Under the pieces are notes generated by a model. That model was given only the letters and a program-made list of their open reading frames with translations, was not told the DNA's origin and made no database searches. Shown here one piece after another: positions 11,579 to 24,303 of a stretch of DNA of 64,000 bases (position 1 is its first letter; each line of letters starts with the position of its first letter). Source of the stretch: Loxodes magnus (Eukaryota > Ciliophora > Karyorelictea > Loxodida > Loxodidae); assembly GCA_946699065.1 (NCBI GenBank), contig CAMPDV010000111.1:496001-560000 (forward strand), written 5' to 3'. Made by a program: the position numbers and the translations under genes.

Positions 11579-14170
11579 TCAATTAAGCAATTCTATGTAG
11601 TCTCATTTTTGAGCTTAACTTTATTTCATTTTCTTGCTTGCTAAGTTTTCTATTATCACGAATTGACTCTTCATGCTATCCAAAAAATCATCGTCAAGGA
11701 TTTATCTTAATAATTCTTATTAGTGCTATTAATAAAAAATTTTTTTCTCCTTGCTTTAAGTTGATTTTCCTATGTTTATAATAGTTTAGTTTAAAAGTAT
11801 CAAGACTTCTGTAGTTTAAACTTTCATTAATTCATTAAAGTCTGAAAACTTACTAAATTAATCAGAGTATGAGAAAAATTTAATTAGTTCTTACTAAAGA
11901 GTTTTTTATTTTTTTAAATATGTATAAATTTTATCTTAAGCTTCTTATATTTCTTTCGCTAATCTCTATCTTATTTATAACTCTATTTTTGAGATATTTA
12001 ATCCTTCTTCATAAACTTAGATCAATTTTTGAACTTCATTTCATGTAATAAAAATGCAGTGTTAATATATCTTTAGTACATACCAGGAATACTAGCTAAA
12101 ATTTTGATCTCTATTTTGGATCTCTAGAATTTTATCTGCTAGACGAAATCTATTTTGGCATTTTTTATTCGTTTACTGAAGTTTTTTAAGTATCTGAACT
12201 GCTTTATCATTATCTTAGCTAGTTATTATCTATTCAACACTTTTTTGGTCTGATCTTTCAATTTAATTTTATGCCTTATATTAAATATTCTGTTAGACTG
12301 CTTTTTATGCAATGCTTTGCTATTACTGTAAACTATCTCCTAAAAGTTTTTGATCTTATTCGTACTCTTAAGAACTTTTGTAGGTAAATTAATTACCGGG
12401 TTATTCATTCTAAGACTTTGTTAAAATAGCATTCTATTATCCAGTTCTATTTCGGTAGTTTTACTAATTGGTCTAATAAGAATAGTTTTCAGGAGATACT
12501 TCAATAGAATTTTTCTTAAACTAATTAAATTCTTAGTTTTAAAATTCATTTGTGGATTATTCTGGATAGTTAAGACTCTATTTATGTGACGAAGTAAATT
12601 AATTAAAATTTTGATTATCTTTTAAAGGATCTGATTTAGATAGCTTTAGATTAGGAATAAAGGAATTTATGTTTTCTTAAATTAACCTTTGTTACATTTC
12701 TTTAGATTATTAGTTATAATAAGGTTATCATTAAAACTGATCTGATAGCAAATTTTAAAACTAAGCTTTCTAACTTTATGATTATTCTTACTGGTTAGTA
12801 GTTTCATTTATTATGTCTTACTTCTTTTATAAATTTTAAGTTGTAAACTACTAAAATTAATTTTAGGGATACTGCATAGCTTGTTCTTGCTTAGAAGAAT
12901 ATTCCTTCGCATGAGGTTAATATGCTTCAAGATTTTAAATCTAAAAGTCCTTTTATATTCCATAATTTAGCACTTATTGCTATCTTTATTCAATCTATTA
13001 CTATTATTAAACTTAATTTTACCAATTTTCGCTTTTTTAACTTGGCATTTAGCTAGTTCCATAATTTTATTAATTCTGAGGTTAAAATTTATAATTCATC
13101 TATGCTAGGTTCTTGCTTTGTGATGGTAAATTATAATTTTATAAAGAACTTTAATTATCTATATTTAGAGGTTATTTCTGTCTTGTGCTTTCATTAGAAT
13201 TATTTTATGCCGTTATTTCTTAATTCTATTAAATCTACTGGTCATTATTTTTATTTAGCATGTTTAAGTTTTGGGGCTAGTCATTTTTCATAAATAATTC
13301 CTCAATATCATTGATATCTTTTAAGTAATTTTAATGGTTCATTTAGATGCCTTATTATATTCAGGAGTGCTTCCATACTTAAAAGATATCCAGTCTGTCA
13401 TTTTGGTTAATAACTAAAATTTTTTGAAGTAAATCTTTTGCAGATTATGATATTTCAAGTATATTCCAAGGAAGTTAGATTTTAAATTACTCTTAAATCT
13501 CTTAAATTGAATTAGCATCGTAAGGAAGACGGCCTGTCAGCATTTCGAACACTATTACACCGAAAGACCACACATCTGCTTTAAAGTCATATTTCTCTTC
13601 TTTCAAAACTTCTGGAGAGGAATATAAAGGAGTACCGCACATAGTTTCTGCCATTTTTCCTTTCTCTAAATATTTAGAAAATCCAAAGTCAGCTATTTTT
13701 ATTAGCTAGTATTCCTATATATGAAGTAGAATATTTTCAGGTTTGATATCTCTATGCATTATTTGCTTTTGAACCAAAAACTTAAGTCCAATGACAATCT
13801 GAGCTGCTAGTGGTTAAAAGATAGATTCCTAAATTTTTTTGCTTGAATATTCGAAATAGGATCTTAAATTTCCTCCATTGCAATATTGCATAACAATATA
13901 ATGATTTCTTGTACTTTAAATCATCTCAAAGATCTGTACCATATTGATATGAGAACTAATCTCTAAAAGGTTTTTAGTTTCTTCTTAAAATCTCAACATA
14001 TTTTGCGAATTCATATGCCTTTTTGCGATTTATTTAATAGCCGTATTGCCTCCTTTTTACAAACTTATGCATTTCGCTAAGTAAATAACTCCATATTATC
14101 CACTTCCAATTATCCTATCTAAAATGTAGTTTCCTATAATTTTTTAGGAGCTAAAGGGAATTTCTGTCAT
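11579..14170 (-). CDS. ULK/ATG1-like serine/threonine protein kinase
   Basis: An 863-residue protein with an N-terminal kinase domain (about residues 14-270). It has the Gly loop GSGQYGV (22-28), catalytic Lys46 in TAIKQIAK, HRDIKPEN (139-146), DFG (161-163), CGTPLYSSPEVL as activation segment and WSFGVIVFEMLTGRLPY. All catalytic residues are present. The sequence resembles the ULK/ATG1 family, which starts autophagy, but CAMK-like kinases are also close. A long Gln/Asn-rich linker (about 300-600), whose Gln are mostly TAA and TAG, is followed by a charged helical C-terminal region that may correspond to the ULK targeting domain. The ATG at 14168-14170 stands just before the domain. The end is set at a TGA after WDYIELLN; read-through as Trp would extend it further, so the C-terminus is uncertain. 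No intron is needed. Confidence 0.9.
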
Positions 14171-14190
14171 TATTAGTATTTTAAAAAATT

Positions 14191-14710
14191 ATGATAAAAT
14201 AAAATTGGAATAATAAATCAAGTAAATAAGCTACATTTTATTAATTAAGCTAATAGCTATAAAGCTTATTTAGAGAAGCATCTTAAGTTTGCTTTGCTAA
14301 TTAATTTAAATCTATTAAATAAATCAAGGCTTATAAGACCTAACTTCTTAAGCTATTGTTACCTTCATATTTTTAAAGTACCAGATTTATTACCAGAAGA
14401 AAACCATTTTTATACTCTAGGTCAATTATCAAGCTTTACTCTTAATGAAGATTCCTTTGATAGCCTGTCCTACGTCAATGATATATAAATATATGGTTAT
14501 GAATTTTATAATGACTTTAATATCTTTTTTGATTTTATTTTTTAACTAAAACAAATTTTTCAAAAAAGAAAAAATTCATATTGAAGAAAAAAAGCAAAAG
14601 AATAACATAACTATATAATTATCTAAAGAAAGCATAAAAGCCTATATAAAGACAGCCAATAATAAAAAAATTCTCTAAATTATAATTAAAAAATCAAAAC
14701 AAAATAATGA
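14191..14710 (+). CDS. small hypothetical protein, divergent from the kinase gene
   Basis: The centre of this frame (about 14370-14500) is convincing: an acidic stretch with LLPEENHFYTLGQL, then NEDSFDSLSYVNDI, followed by a basic tail, ending at TGA 14708-14710. No in-frame ATG precedes it. The ATG at 14191 would connect through a 28-nt GT...AG intron near 14217-14244, giving about 160 residues, but this is a guess. The start would lie only 20 bp from the kinase start on the other strand, a tight divergent pair. No family is recognised. Confidence 0.4.
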
Positions 14711-16537
14711 AAAGATATTGATCATAATCTCTAGTCGATTTTAAAAAATGGTCTGTCTTAAAATTTTCTAAGTAAAATAAAAGGCCTCATCATTTAATTT
14801 TTTATTCTAATTTAATAAGTCAATAACAGATATGAGATCTTAAATATACACTTATGGATAATTTAGAAACTTAATCTAATGACTTTATCAATTATATTTC
14901 TATCTATTTTTTATTTTTTTTGACTTATGAAACTAATCTTTTTCATGTTTTAAATAATTTGTTCTTATTTCTACTTTATAAAAAATCAGAATCTTAAAAA
15001 AGCTTAATAATTTTACTTTTATATATAAAAGCAATCTTTCTTAATTCTCATTTTAATTTGAAATTTTATTAGTTTCATCTCTTTTATTTCTATTTTAGTC
15101 AAATAATCTTAATATCTTTCCATGCAACATACTCTTACCTTCAAATCAAACTCAATTTTAATTAAAGCCTTCTCAGTAAAAAATGTATATTTAGGAAATA
15201 TTTTATTTCCAGTTCTATCTTGTAATTATTTAAAAATGGAACACTTTACTTAAAAAAATTAGAAGTTCTGGAAGGATTTATTAATAAAGTGTAAAAATTA
15301 ATTTTTATTAAATTTAAAGTGATAAAATAGTTTAATTAGTAAAATAAAATATAATAGCATTACTTTAATTCCTTGCTTTAACTTTAAACTTTCTCTTTTT
15401 ATATTATTAGTTCTTGCTATATTAATTAAACTTATGTTTGCTATAATCCAATCCTTTCAAGATTTTTGGATGTTTAAAATTTAATAATAAACTAGTTGAA
15501 GGATTATTATTTCTATCTTTCATCTAAAAAATAAAGAAAATAAAAGGATGATAAATCTATAAAAGCTGTGAATACTCTACTAAAAAGGATTGTATTGTAT
15601 AAGTTTTTCTGTCTGAATATAATTTTTTATTAAATAAAGAAAATTTCCAAATCAATATTCGATACATTTAGCTAGCTAAAAACTTAGAAAGAAAGATATA
15701 AGCAAACATTAGATTCAGCCTGGTATTACTTTATAATTTTAAATTAATTTCTTTCATATTAGCTAGTCTATAATACCCTTAAAATCATCGCTACATCTAC
15801 TTAAATACCCAAATAAAATTACTTTAAGCAACATTGTAAATTTTATACATTTTAGCTATTTAAATCCCTATAATAGAGAGGTGTTGTTTTACTTAGTAAT
15901 AGTAGGATCTGCTTTAAATATTCTAGATATATAATATAATTAAGTAATTATATAAATTATACAATTTTAGAAGGGAAATAAATTCTCTTATGTAAGTAAA
16001 AGGAACTTAGTACCTATTTAATTATAGTAATAACATAGGACACTCACTTATTTAGTTAAATGTATTATATAAAGAATTATAAAAGGTTATCTGCTTTATA
16101 ACTAAAGCTTTAATCCAATAAATTAATGTAAGTTATAGAGTTATGTTTGCTTATATTTTATTAATAATAAGCGCTATCTCACTTTTTAATAGCTTTTATT
16201 TATTTTTTAAGGGATAAAAGAAACACTTTACTAACTGCTTCAAATGAAATTGGAAGTTGTAAAAAGGTTAATTTTCAATTCATAAACTTAAAGGAGAAGA
16301 ACCCGTAATATATAAGTAATTATATTTAAAGTATACCGATCTTTTGCGATTCAATGTGAAGAAGTTTGAAGAACTATAAATGAATCTTCCGAATTTATAG
16401 ATTAATATATTCACAGATTATAGAATGAGCAATACTTTAGAATTTGGTTATCATCTTAACAATTTCATTGGCAAACTTAAAAAACATTAAAAATAATTCC
16501 CTTAAATTTGCTTAGTAATTTAAAGCGGAAGTATTAT
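14711..16537. other. AT-rich spacer
   Basis: No gene recognised. Around 16230-16530 two + strand frames both give plausible-looking protein (one contains KLKGEEPVIYKQLYLKYTDL), so a gene may be present here or extending into the hairpin cluster, but frame and ends cannot be fixed. Confidence 0.4.
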
Positions 16538-16691
16538 AAGGTAAGATAGGCCGTTAAGGCCAAGAATTTACCTTTTTAATTTTCCATGAGTGTATTATGA
16601 GCTAAGCTCACCTGTCTTCATGGATATTAAAATATAGGAAATTTTCGACTTATGCGAAGATTTCTAAATTCTGAACAATTGACCCTGTTCA
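16538..16691. other. cluster of four hairpins, possible structured RNA
   Basis: Four separate stem-loops follow one another. (1) 16538-16574: AAGGTAA/TTACCTT enclosing GGCC-GTTAA-GGCC. (2) 16584-16623: CCATGA/TCATGG enclosing GAGC-TAA-GCTC. (3) 16638-16664: a 10-bp stem GAAATTTTCG/CGAAGATTTC with one G-T pair and a 7-nt loop. (4) 16672-16691: TGAACA/TGTTCA. This density of G+C-containing stems is not seen elsewhere in the spacers. The segment matches no RNA family I recognise (not tRNA, U1-U6, SRP or RNase P motifs). It could be a non-coding RNA or a coding sequence with chance pairing; strand is unknown. Confidence 0.3.
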
Positions 16692-17981
16692 ATTTCATTT
16701 ATTATAAAATATAAACTAAAAGTCCTTAAATACCTCTATTTAAAACATAATTCAAATGTTTAAATATGGAAATATTTCCTTACCATTTTTTCTTTCTCCT
16801 TGAAAACTCATAAACCTTTAAGATGTAACAAAAGATACTTTGGAGATCAACATGTGATTATCTTTCATTTATTTGAAGAAATATCTTTTATCCTTAGACT
16901 CAAGTTAATTTAAGGTAGTTAAATAAATTCAGAGATTAACTAGATCAAATTTGAAAGACTTTAATAGCAAATACTTTTTCCTAAGGTTAATAGTAGAAGT
17001 TAAAATATTTTAAAGACTTTTAGACCTAATATAATAGCCTTCTCCTTCTTTCTTTTCTAAATTAAGCAATTTTTGCTTTTATAATTCATTAATCTGACTT
17101 GTAACTTAAATTTATAAAGTTATTGTTTGCAATTTAGAAATAGGCAGAATATCTGTATTGAAGTAGAATATAGAATTAAGCCATATGATAAGTCCATTAA
17201 TATTTTATATTCTAAGAATAATCTAAAATTTAAGCTTCATTAGCTTCAATTATTAGAGTTAATAGTTTGATAATTTTGCTTTTAAGGTTTAATATTTAAT
17301 GTATAGGCTTTTAAATTTTTTTAATTTAGCACTCAAGTTATAAAAAATTTAAAGTTGAAATCAGCTATTAAGTTTATGTCTGAGTATATATTTAAAGAAG
17401 CAACAAGAAAGAGTAACAGAGATATAAATTTTCTTATAGGAAAGCTCATTTTTAAATTACTCAAAGATTACACTTACTCAATGCTAAAATTATTTTATTC
17501 TGTTACTATTAATTTATTAGCTTCTGATTGATTATTTCTGCTTAAAGGTAAACATTTTTAATAATAATATAGACAAATAACCTTAAATTTTTAAACAGCT
17601 TAGAGAATTTTTTATTAATGGAAGAAATATGATTATGTCTCTTTTATTTAGTTAGATATTCCTATTCAACTACATAGAGGCTAATTCTAAATTTTAACTT
17701 TCTTAAGCTTTATTGTAAGAACATTGATCTTCATTTCTAACTCTAAATATAGTAATAACTAACAATAATTAGAGATTCCCGTTGAGTAATAATAATCTAA
17801 TTTTTACTTTCTAAGACATAATTAAATGTTTACATAACTAAAATAAAGCATTCACAGTTATGCATAGAAAAGACAAGAGTAGGGAGAATGGTAAAATAGT
17901 AATCAATAGGTTATACAAGTATAGTGTATTAATTAAAGTTTAAATGAGGAATAGAATATAATATCTAACTATAAAATCAAT
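16692..17981. other. AT-rich spacer upstream of the Cys-rich gene
   Basis: Nothing recognised. The last 200 bp is presumably the promoter region of the gene starting at 17982, but no defined element is visible. Confidence 0.5.
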
Positions 17982-20900
17982 ATGAAGATGTAATTTACTA
18001 TTTTAATATTATCCTTAATAGCAAATATTGCTTTGTCTTAGCCAGTGGAATAGTGCTAGGTTTATAAATGCTTGGATTTTGATAATGCTTGCATTATGTA
18101 TAATGATGATGAATACTATCTGTCACTTTGCAATTCTTCTTTACCTTATTGTTCAACTGATGATTAAAAGTTCTAATGTTAAAGTCCTAAACAAGAATTG
18201 CTAAATCCTGGAAGGAAATGTAATTAAGATAATTCTTGTGCTACATAATCATGCGTTAAAGGTGTTTGCTAAGGTAAATAAATATATTAAACTTGCTCTT
18301 CTCATAAAGATTGTCATTTAGGACTAGCATGCCAAAATTTTACGTGTATTGAATAGTTAGAAGAAGGTGAGTAATGTTTGGATAATTTTATGTGTAAAAA
18401 TCATTATTTTTGTAAATAATAAAAGTGCACAAAATACTTTTAGCAAGCAGACAATGAAGAAATTTAAGATGAAAAAACATGTGATCCTTCCATTATTTAT
18501 TACGAATGTAGTTCAGGCGCATGTGATGTAGTTAATTCCAAAATTGTTTGTAAAAACTCTTAAGTTAAATCAGTTAATCCTCCATTATCCGAATGTAAAT
18601 AAGATATAGATTGTAATGGCGATGCACCTGATAGTTATGATTATAAGGGTTATTGCAGATGTGGATATTCAAATGATAATAAAAAATTCTGCTTATTACA
18701 TCCAGGTGATGATGAGTTCAAACTAGCAATAAATTTATGAAAAGAGCTTACGAGTTTGGCAAAATTTCAAGATACTAATATATGCCATACGAATGATAGA
18801 TATAAGCTAGATTGCTGAAACGAAAATGAAAACTTAGTATTCTATAATACATCTATAGTAAGAGCTAATAAAAACATATAGTATATTTTGAATTATTTGA
18901 AAGTTAGAACTGGTTAGAATTGTGTGAAACGTATATATGCGGCCGATTGATATGAAATGGATAGACTTGATTCTTGTGATTCTTATATTTGCAATGATTA
19001 AGAAACAGACAAATGTTCAGTTTGAGATAAATATTCAACCTTTTATACGTAAGCCTGTGAAAAGGGCTATATTTGCAAATTCTAAAGTTACTAAAACTCT
19101 GACGGAAATTGTTAAAAATTTGATTTATACTCAAGCTAATCTACCAATCTTTATCCTGGAATGGCTTGCATAAAAGATTAAAATTGCCATAGTCTTAACT
19201 GCACAAATATTTAGAACGTAAAGTTATGAAATGAAGATATAAGTGGTGTTTGCATTGGAAAAACTTCGGGAGAGACATGTATTGAGGATATAGAATGTGA
19301 TATTTCGTATTCTTGCTAAAGTATAAATGGAAAACTCTAATGCTAATTGCAAAGAAAGGAAGGTGTTGATTGTGAAAAAGATTCAGATTGCTAAAATCAT
19401 TTGTTTTGCTTCGATTTCGTATGCATAAAGTATTATTCTCTGCCTGATAATTACAAATTTTAATATGAAGTTTGTCCCAAAACTATGGTTCATTGAGCTT
19501 GCTAATCGGTTTCATGTTGAAATATAACAGAAAACAAAATAGTGGTTGGTTAATGTATTTCAGTGTTTAAAAGTGAAAGACCTGTGAAAGATTGCAATAT
19601 AAACTAAGAATGCGATGCTAATATCTTCCTGAATGGTTAAAAGATAATTAAACCTGGATGATGCTAATGTGGAAAAGGATAACTGCAGGGAAAAAAATGT
19701 TCTTTGCACCCTGGTGATGATCCATGACAAGAAGAAATAACAGCCTGAAGAGCTATATAAGGAACTGATAATAATATCTGCCATTGAGGTATGAGATATT
19801 CAGTAATTTGCTGATAGTAAAGAGCAAATATTGCTAAGTTATATGGCCTTTTCTAATGAATTCAAAAAAAGGAATTAAGAATTAACTATGTCTCAGCTAA
19901 GGTAATTTCTTATTTTAGAATAAATGATAAGAATGCACCCAAAATGCATATTTTACAGATTATTATTGAAGTACTGTGTGGAAGAACGAAAAATTTAACT
20001 TATGTCCCTATTTTGAAATAGCAAATACGGAATAGGAAGGAGCATGTATCTTTCAAGCCGAAGATTATAACTCGACAAATATGCATTTTTAAGTAGATAA
20101 ATGCAAAAAGAACTATGAAAACTGTCCCTTCATAAATTTTAATCCTATTAAAAAGTAATTAAAATGCGCAAGTGAACTACCATATTATAGTCTGCCGGGA
20201 ATGCCTGCTGAATCAGAAAATTAATGTAGGAATTAGGGCTACAATAGTGATGTAAAAAAATGTTAAGGATATAAAATCAACACAGCATGTGAAGCACATG
20301 AAGATTGTAATATATCATTAGCCTGCTGATAAGGTACTTGCTAACCTTAAAGGGAATTAAATGAAGAATGTTTATCAAATTATGATTGTCAAAATGACTT
20401 GGTTTGCATAGGAGTGTGTGTCAAATACTATTCTGTCAAAACTGGTTCTTACATAAAATCAGAATGTAATTTAGAAGATTTAACTCATGAAGCTTGCGAA
20501 ACAGGAGCCTGCAGATATCATAATTTAACTCATAGTTAATGTGATGAACCATTTATTTTAATAAATAGTTCAAATTGCTCAGAATCTCCATTAGCTTGTA
20601 TTGGGTAATAAGAAAAGTCTAAACTTTAGAAAATGGGATCTTGCACTTGTTCATACTTGGAAACAAAAAGCCAGGCTTTTTGTATTTCTTTTACTGGAGA
20701 TTGGCCTTATAGAAACTTAATGAACAACTTTAAGAAGATATAAGGTTTAGATAATGGAATATGCCATACTGTACTCAGATATTGACAATAGTGCTGATAT
20801 TTAAATTTTTAAAATGAGGCTATGCAATATCTATTTTACCAATATATGCTATCTAAGTATACTTATCAATACGGAGCTGCAGATTCAACTTAAATGCTTA

Positions 20901-22089
20901 AAATAGAAGATAATGAAATATTTACCTATTTCTTTCCTAATTTATTTACACAACTTCAAAAAATCACACCCTAGAAATGTGTTTACTTGATATGTCAGAA
21001 TATAACTGGTTCTACTTGCATTATGCCTTCTATTATATAGGTGTAATCAGCAGCTAATTCAGCAAAAAAAGAACACGTTCCAGTTCTTCTGGTTGATGAT
21101 TGTTCGTCTGAAAGCGAAATTACTAGCTATTGTCCAGTATCTTATACAGTAGGATAATTCTCAACTTGCACTTTTTATTATGATGATCCCCATTACGTTT
21201 CTAAAATTTATCCGGGTATGAGATGTGAAAATAATTACTGTGGAGATTGTAAAAATAAAATTTGTTAAGGTATTGGGAAGGGTTAGAGTTGTAAAAATGC
21301 TTATGACGATTCATGTGATTTAGGTCTTGCTTGTATCAAATAAAATGGTATTTATTCATGTCAAGAGTAATTGAATGAAACTATGGCATGTGAAAATGAT
21401 TTTTAGTGTGTAAACTATGCCATATGTAGAGCAAGAATATGCATTGTTAAATATTCATTGACTGAAAACCAAATATTAAATACGACTTGCCATAAGAACA
21501 GAACGGAAGAAGCTTGCGAATCTTCAACTTGCATTTGTGATGAAACATAAAAATAATCAATATGCGTCAAACCTTATACTACTAATGGAAACTTACCAAA
21601 AATGTGCGATACTTAAATTCAATGTGTACCTAATGAAGTAAATCTTTTAGAAGATTTTTATACTTAATGTATATGCTCTCTAAGCGATTAGTCATAAAGA
21701 TATTGCTAACTGCATACAGGCGACAGCTACTATTTAGAAATGATAGAGAAATTTAAGAAGATTTAATTTATGGACTAAGGAATCTGCCAATCTTTTATGA
21801 GATACCATTAAAAATGTTGGATTTAGAAAATGAAAAGTGAAAACTTTTAGCTATATCTAGACTGATTAAAAGCTAAGGAATAAGTTGAGTATTATGCACA
21901 GGTAAGATAATTTAATATTTTCAAATATAGTTAATCGACAGTAAGTCTTGCATTCAAAAAATATACATAACAAGCTACTATAATATAACGCATAATATAA
22001 CTTGGAATTAATATCTTGATTATCAGCAAAAAATTTCAGCTACTGAGATCGTCAGACTTTTCTACCTATTTTTATTACTTTTAGTTTGA
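17982..22089 (+). CDS. large secreted Cys-rich surface protein with four repeated modules
   Basis: A 1353-residue product once two introns are removed: 19902-19918 (17 nt) and 21902-21930 (29 nt). Frame closure across both is exact and Cys spacing resumes after each. It begins with a signal peptide (MKMQFTILILSLIANIALSQ) and ends in a short hydrophobic tail (FYLFLLLLV, then TGA 22087-22089), as in a GPI-anchored or membrane-tethered protein. The body is rich in Cys, in the pattern C-x5-10-C, with four copies of a block: HPGDD or similar, a short helix, ICH..RY..CW, then a Cys-poor stretch, near residues 240, 575, 895 and 1240. Many in-block Trp are TGA. It resembles ciliate surface antigens and Cys-rich receptors in layout only; function is unknown. 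A standard-code shadow lies at 18937-19173. Confidence 0.85.
19902..19918 (+). other. 17-nt intron in the Cys-rich gene
   Basis: GTAATTTCTTATTTTAG lies between AAG and AAT codons. Upstream the Cys-rich frame is intact; downstream only a frame shifted by two restores it, and removing 17 nt does exactly that. Confidence 0.85.
21902..21930 (+). other. 29-nt intron in the Cys-rich gene
   Basis: A GTAAG...ATATAG segment. Removing it joins the fourth repeat module to a segment (SCIQKIYITSYYNI) that parallels the other three modules, and to the hydrophobic C-terminal tail and TGA stop. Confidence 0.75.
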
Positions 22090-22135
22090 TAAATTTTATT
22101 TAAAATCTTACCAAAGAGATATTCTCTTTTTTAAG

Positions 22136-22852
22136 ATGCATCTCTAAAATTCTTTCTTATATTCAATTTTAATTTCTTTTAAGTTTCGTTATCATTTCTT
22201 TTACTCCACTCTTCAGCAAGTAAACATATATTAAAAATTAAAAGATAGCAGTTAAAATAAGGAAAACGAGATTGAAGCATTCCAGACAAGATAACGTACC
22301 AGACTAAAAGTTATTATATTGAGAAAGAGGCATATGAAGATATCAAAGAAGTAAATAGAATCAGATAAGTTTTAAATACTTTCTTATATCAAATGCAAAT
22401 AATGCCTTAAGATTTATTCCACTATCTAAATAAATCAAGCTAGATTGTCTAATTTAATGCAATAGACTTATAATGCTTCAATTGCATACTTTTATTTCAT
22501 TATTACGAGTGACTAAGAATTTACTCTAAGGATCTTTCTGCTTGAAGCTAAAAGTTTTAATATCAAGAAAAGATAAAGAAATAAAAGGGCAAATAAGAAA
22601 GAAGAAATTAAGTTAGAATATATAAACAAAGAATTTAAGAAAGTTATATTTGAGAAGCTAATTCAAATTTTAAAGGTTTTCCGGTTTTAAGAAAACTTCA
22701 ATACTTCCGAGTTTAACTAATAAGATATATTCATAAATATAACTTTACTTATACTTTTCAGCTTATAAAGAGTTTTTACTAAAAAGGAAAGGTTTTAATT
22801 TAAGAAAGATATGATAAAATAGACATGCTTAGAAATTAGAAGCATATTTTGA
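22136..22852 (+). CDS. doubtful hypothetical ORF
   Basis: A frame from ATG 22136 to TGA 22850-22852 (238 residues) gives a Lys- and Glu-containing helical product from about 22260 on, starting 47 bp after the Cys-rich gene. A second frame in the same place (codons from 22261) also looks coding between 22260 and 22540, ending at a TGA. One of them, or a spliced combination, may be real. No family is recognised. Confidence 0.2.
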
Positions 22853-23380
22853 TTAAGAATGATTATCTTATATTAAAATTAATAATTTAACTTAAAGAAA
22901 TTTTTCATTTCTTGATTACAATGAAATACTAATATGGTTAAATCTATTTTTCGTAATGATATAGAATTTTAAAAAATGATGTATATCTTATTCTAAGAAA
23001 TTGCTTTATAGTGATTATTTATCATAGTTAATTTCTTGTAAAATAGACAGATTTAAAATAATCAGCTAGTTTGAATTACTAAGGATTTAGTGCTAGAAGA
23101 AATGCTAAATATTTCAAATCATTTGGATTTGAATGGATTTTCCTTTATAATGATATTTAACATGCCTTTTAAATTATTCTTTAGAATATAAAGATTTTAT
23201 CTTACTATAAATAGAGTTTTATTTGAATGCATAGACTCTTTTATACAAAAATGAAAACTACTCACTAAGAGAAAATATGGAATAACTAAATTAAAATTAA
23301 TGGTAAAAGTGTCTTATCAGATAGTTTAAATTATAAAGGTAATAAATTAAAAGTTTAAAGTTAAATTGTATTAATTATCA

Positions 23381-24040
23381 TCAAGCTTTACAGCAGATAG
23401 ACTCATCTTAGTTAAGGGTATTATCTGTAGATCTCTACATTAAATTATAGCTTTTACTTTCTTACTCATTTTCACCTTTTTTTTAGTCATTTTCGTTTTT
23501 GTACTTTCTTTCAAAAATTTATTCTAGCAAGTCTAAGAAAGCAGTTTCTACATTCTTTCCAGTATAGGCAGAAGCTTCATAGAATTTAATTTAATTTTAT
23601 TATGATCAATTTAGAGCTTCTGTTGTCTATACTTATCTTTCATTAGCTAAGTCTAATTTATTTCCAATTAGTGTTATAATGCAATCTTCTTCAGCTTATG
23701 ATTAAAGCTCTTTTAGTCACATTTCGCAATTTTAGAAAGTATTATAGTCGCATATGCTATAAACTAAAAATGCTCCTTCTGCTTATCTATAATGAGCCTG
23801 AGTGATAGCTCTATACCTCTCCTACCCAGCTGTGTCTCATATTTAAGCTTTAACTTGCTTTCCATTTTAAAGTTTTATAATTTTAGTAGCGAATTCAACT
23901 CCAATTGTTGATACAGCTTAAACTGGGATTTATTTCAAAGTTCAATTAGATAGTAGACATGTTTTTCCAACACATGAATCACCTACAAGAATAATTTTGA
24001 ACAAGTAATCATAATTATCAGATTCATGTTTTGTTTTCAT
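23381..24040 (-). CDS. Rab-family small GTPase (Rab11-like)
   Basis: A 219-residue, intron-less small GTPase of vesicle traffic. G1 loop GDSCVGKT (20-27), effector region STIGVEF (44-50), G3 WDTAGQE (68-74) followed by RYRAIT, G4 NKLD and G5 SAYTG are all present. The RYRAITQAHYR motif and hydrophobic switch resemble Rab11. It ends in CCKA, a prenylation-competent CCxx tail, immediately before TGA 23381-23383, with TGA TAA next. This is strong evidence that TGA terminates here while TGA inside the gene (for example the Trp codons in MWLKEL) is read as Trp. The ATG at 24038-24040 gives the usual short N-terminal extension. Confidence 0.95.
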
Positions 24041-24303
24041 TATTTAGTATTTAAAAATAAATATAATGAATACCATTATATTTAATATACCCTCTTATTA
24101 TATTTCCACTCTTCACTTATTACATTTCTTTTTACCAAGCAAGGAAATAAAACTATTATATTTGTTGTCTATTACGCATTTTAACATCTAAATGAATCAT
24201 CTTGTATTTTATTCCTTTATCTTCTAATAAAATAAAGCTTGAAAGAATTTGTTTATCAAAGATATTTATATGAAATTATTTATTTTTAGCTATTAAAATT
24301 AAA

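Noticed and set aside
18904..19784. Standard-code ORFs inside the Cys-rich gene
   Set aside because: They are out of frame or antisense to the continuous Cys-patterned reading frame.
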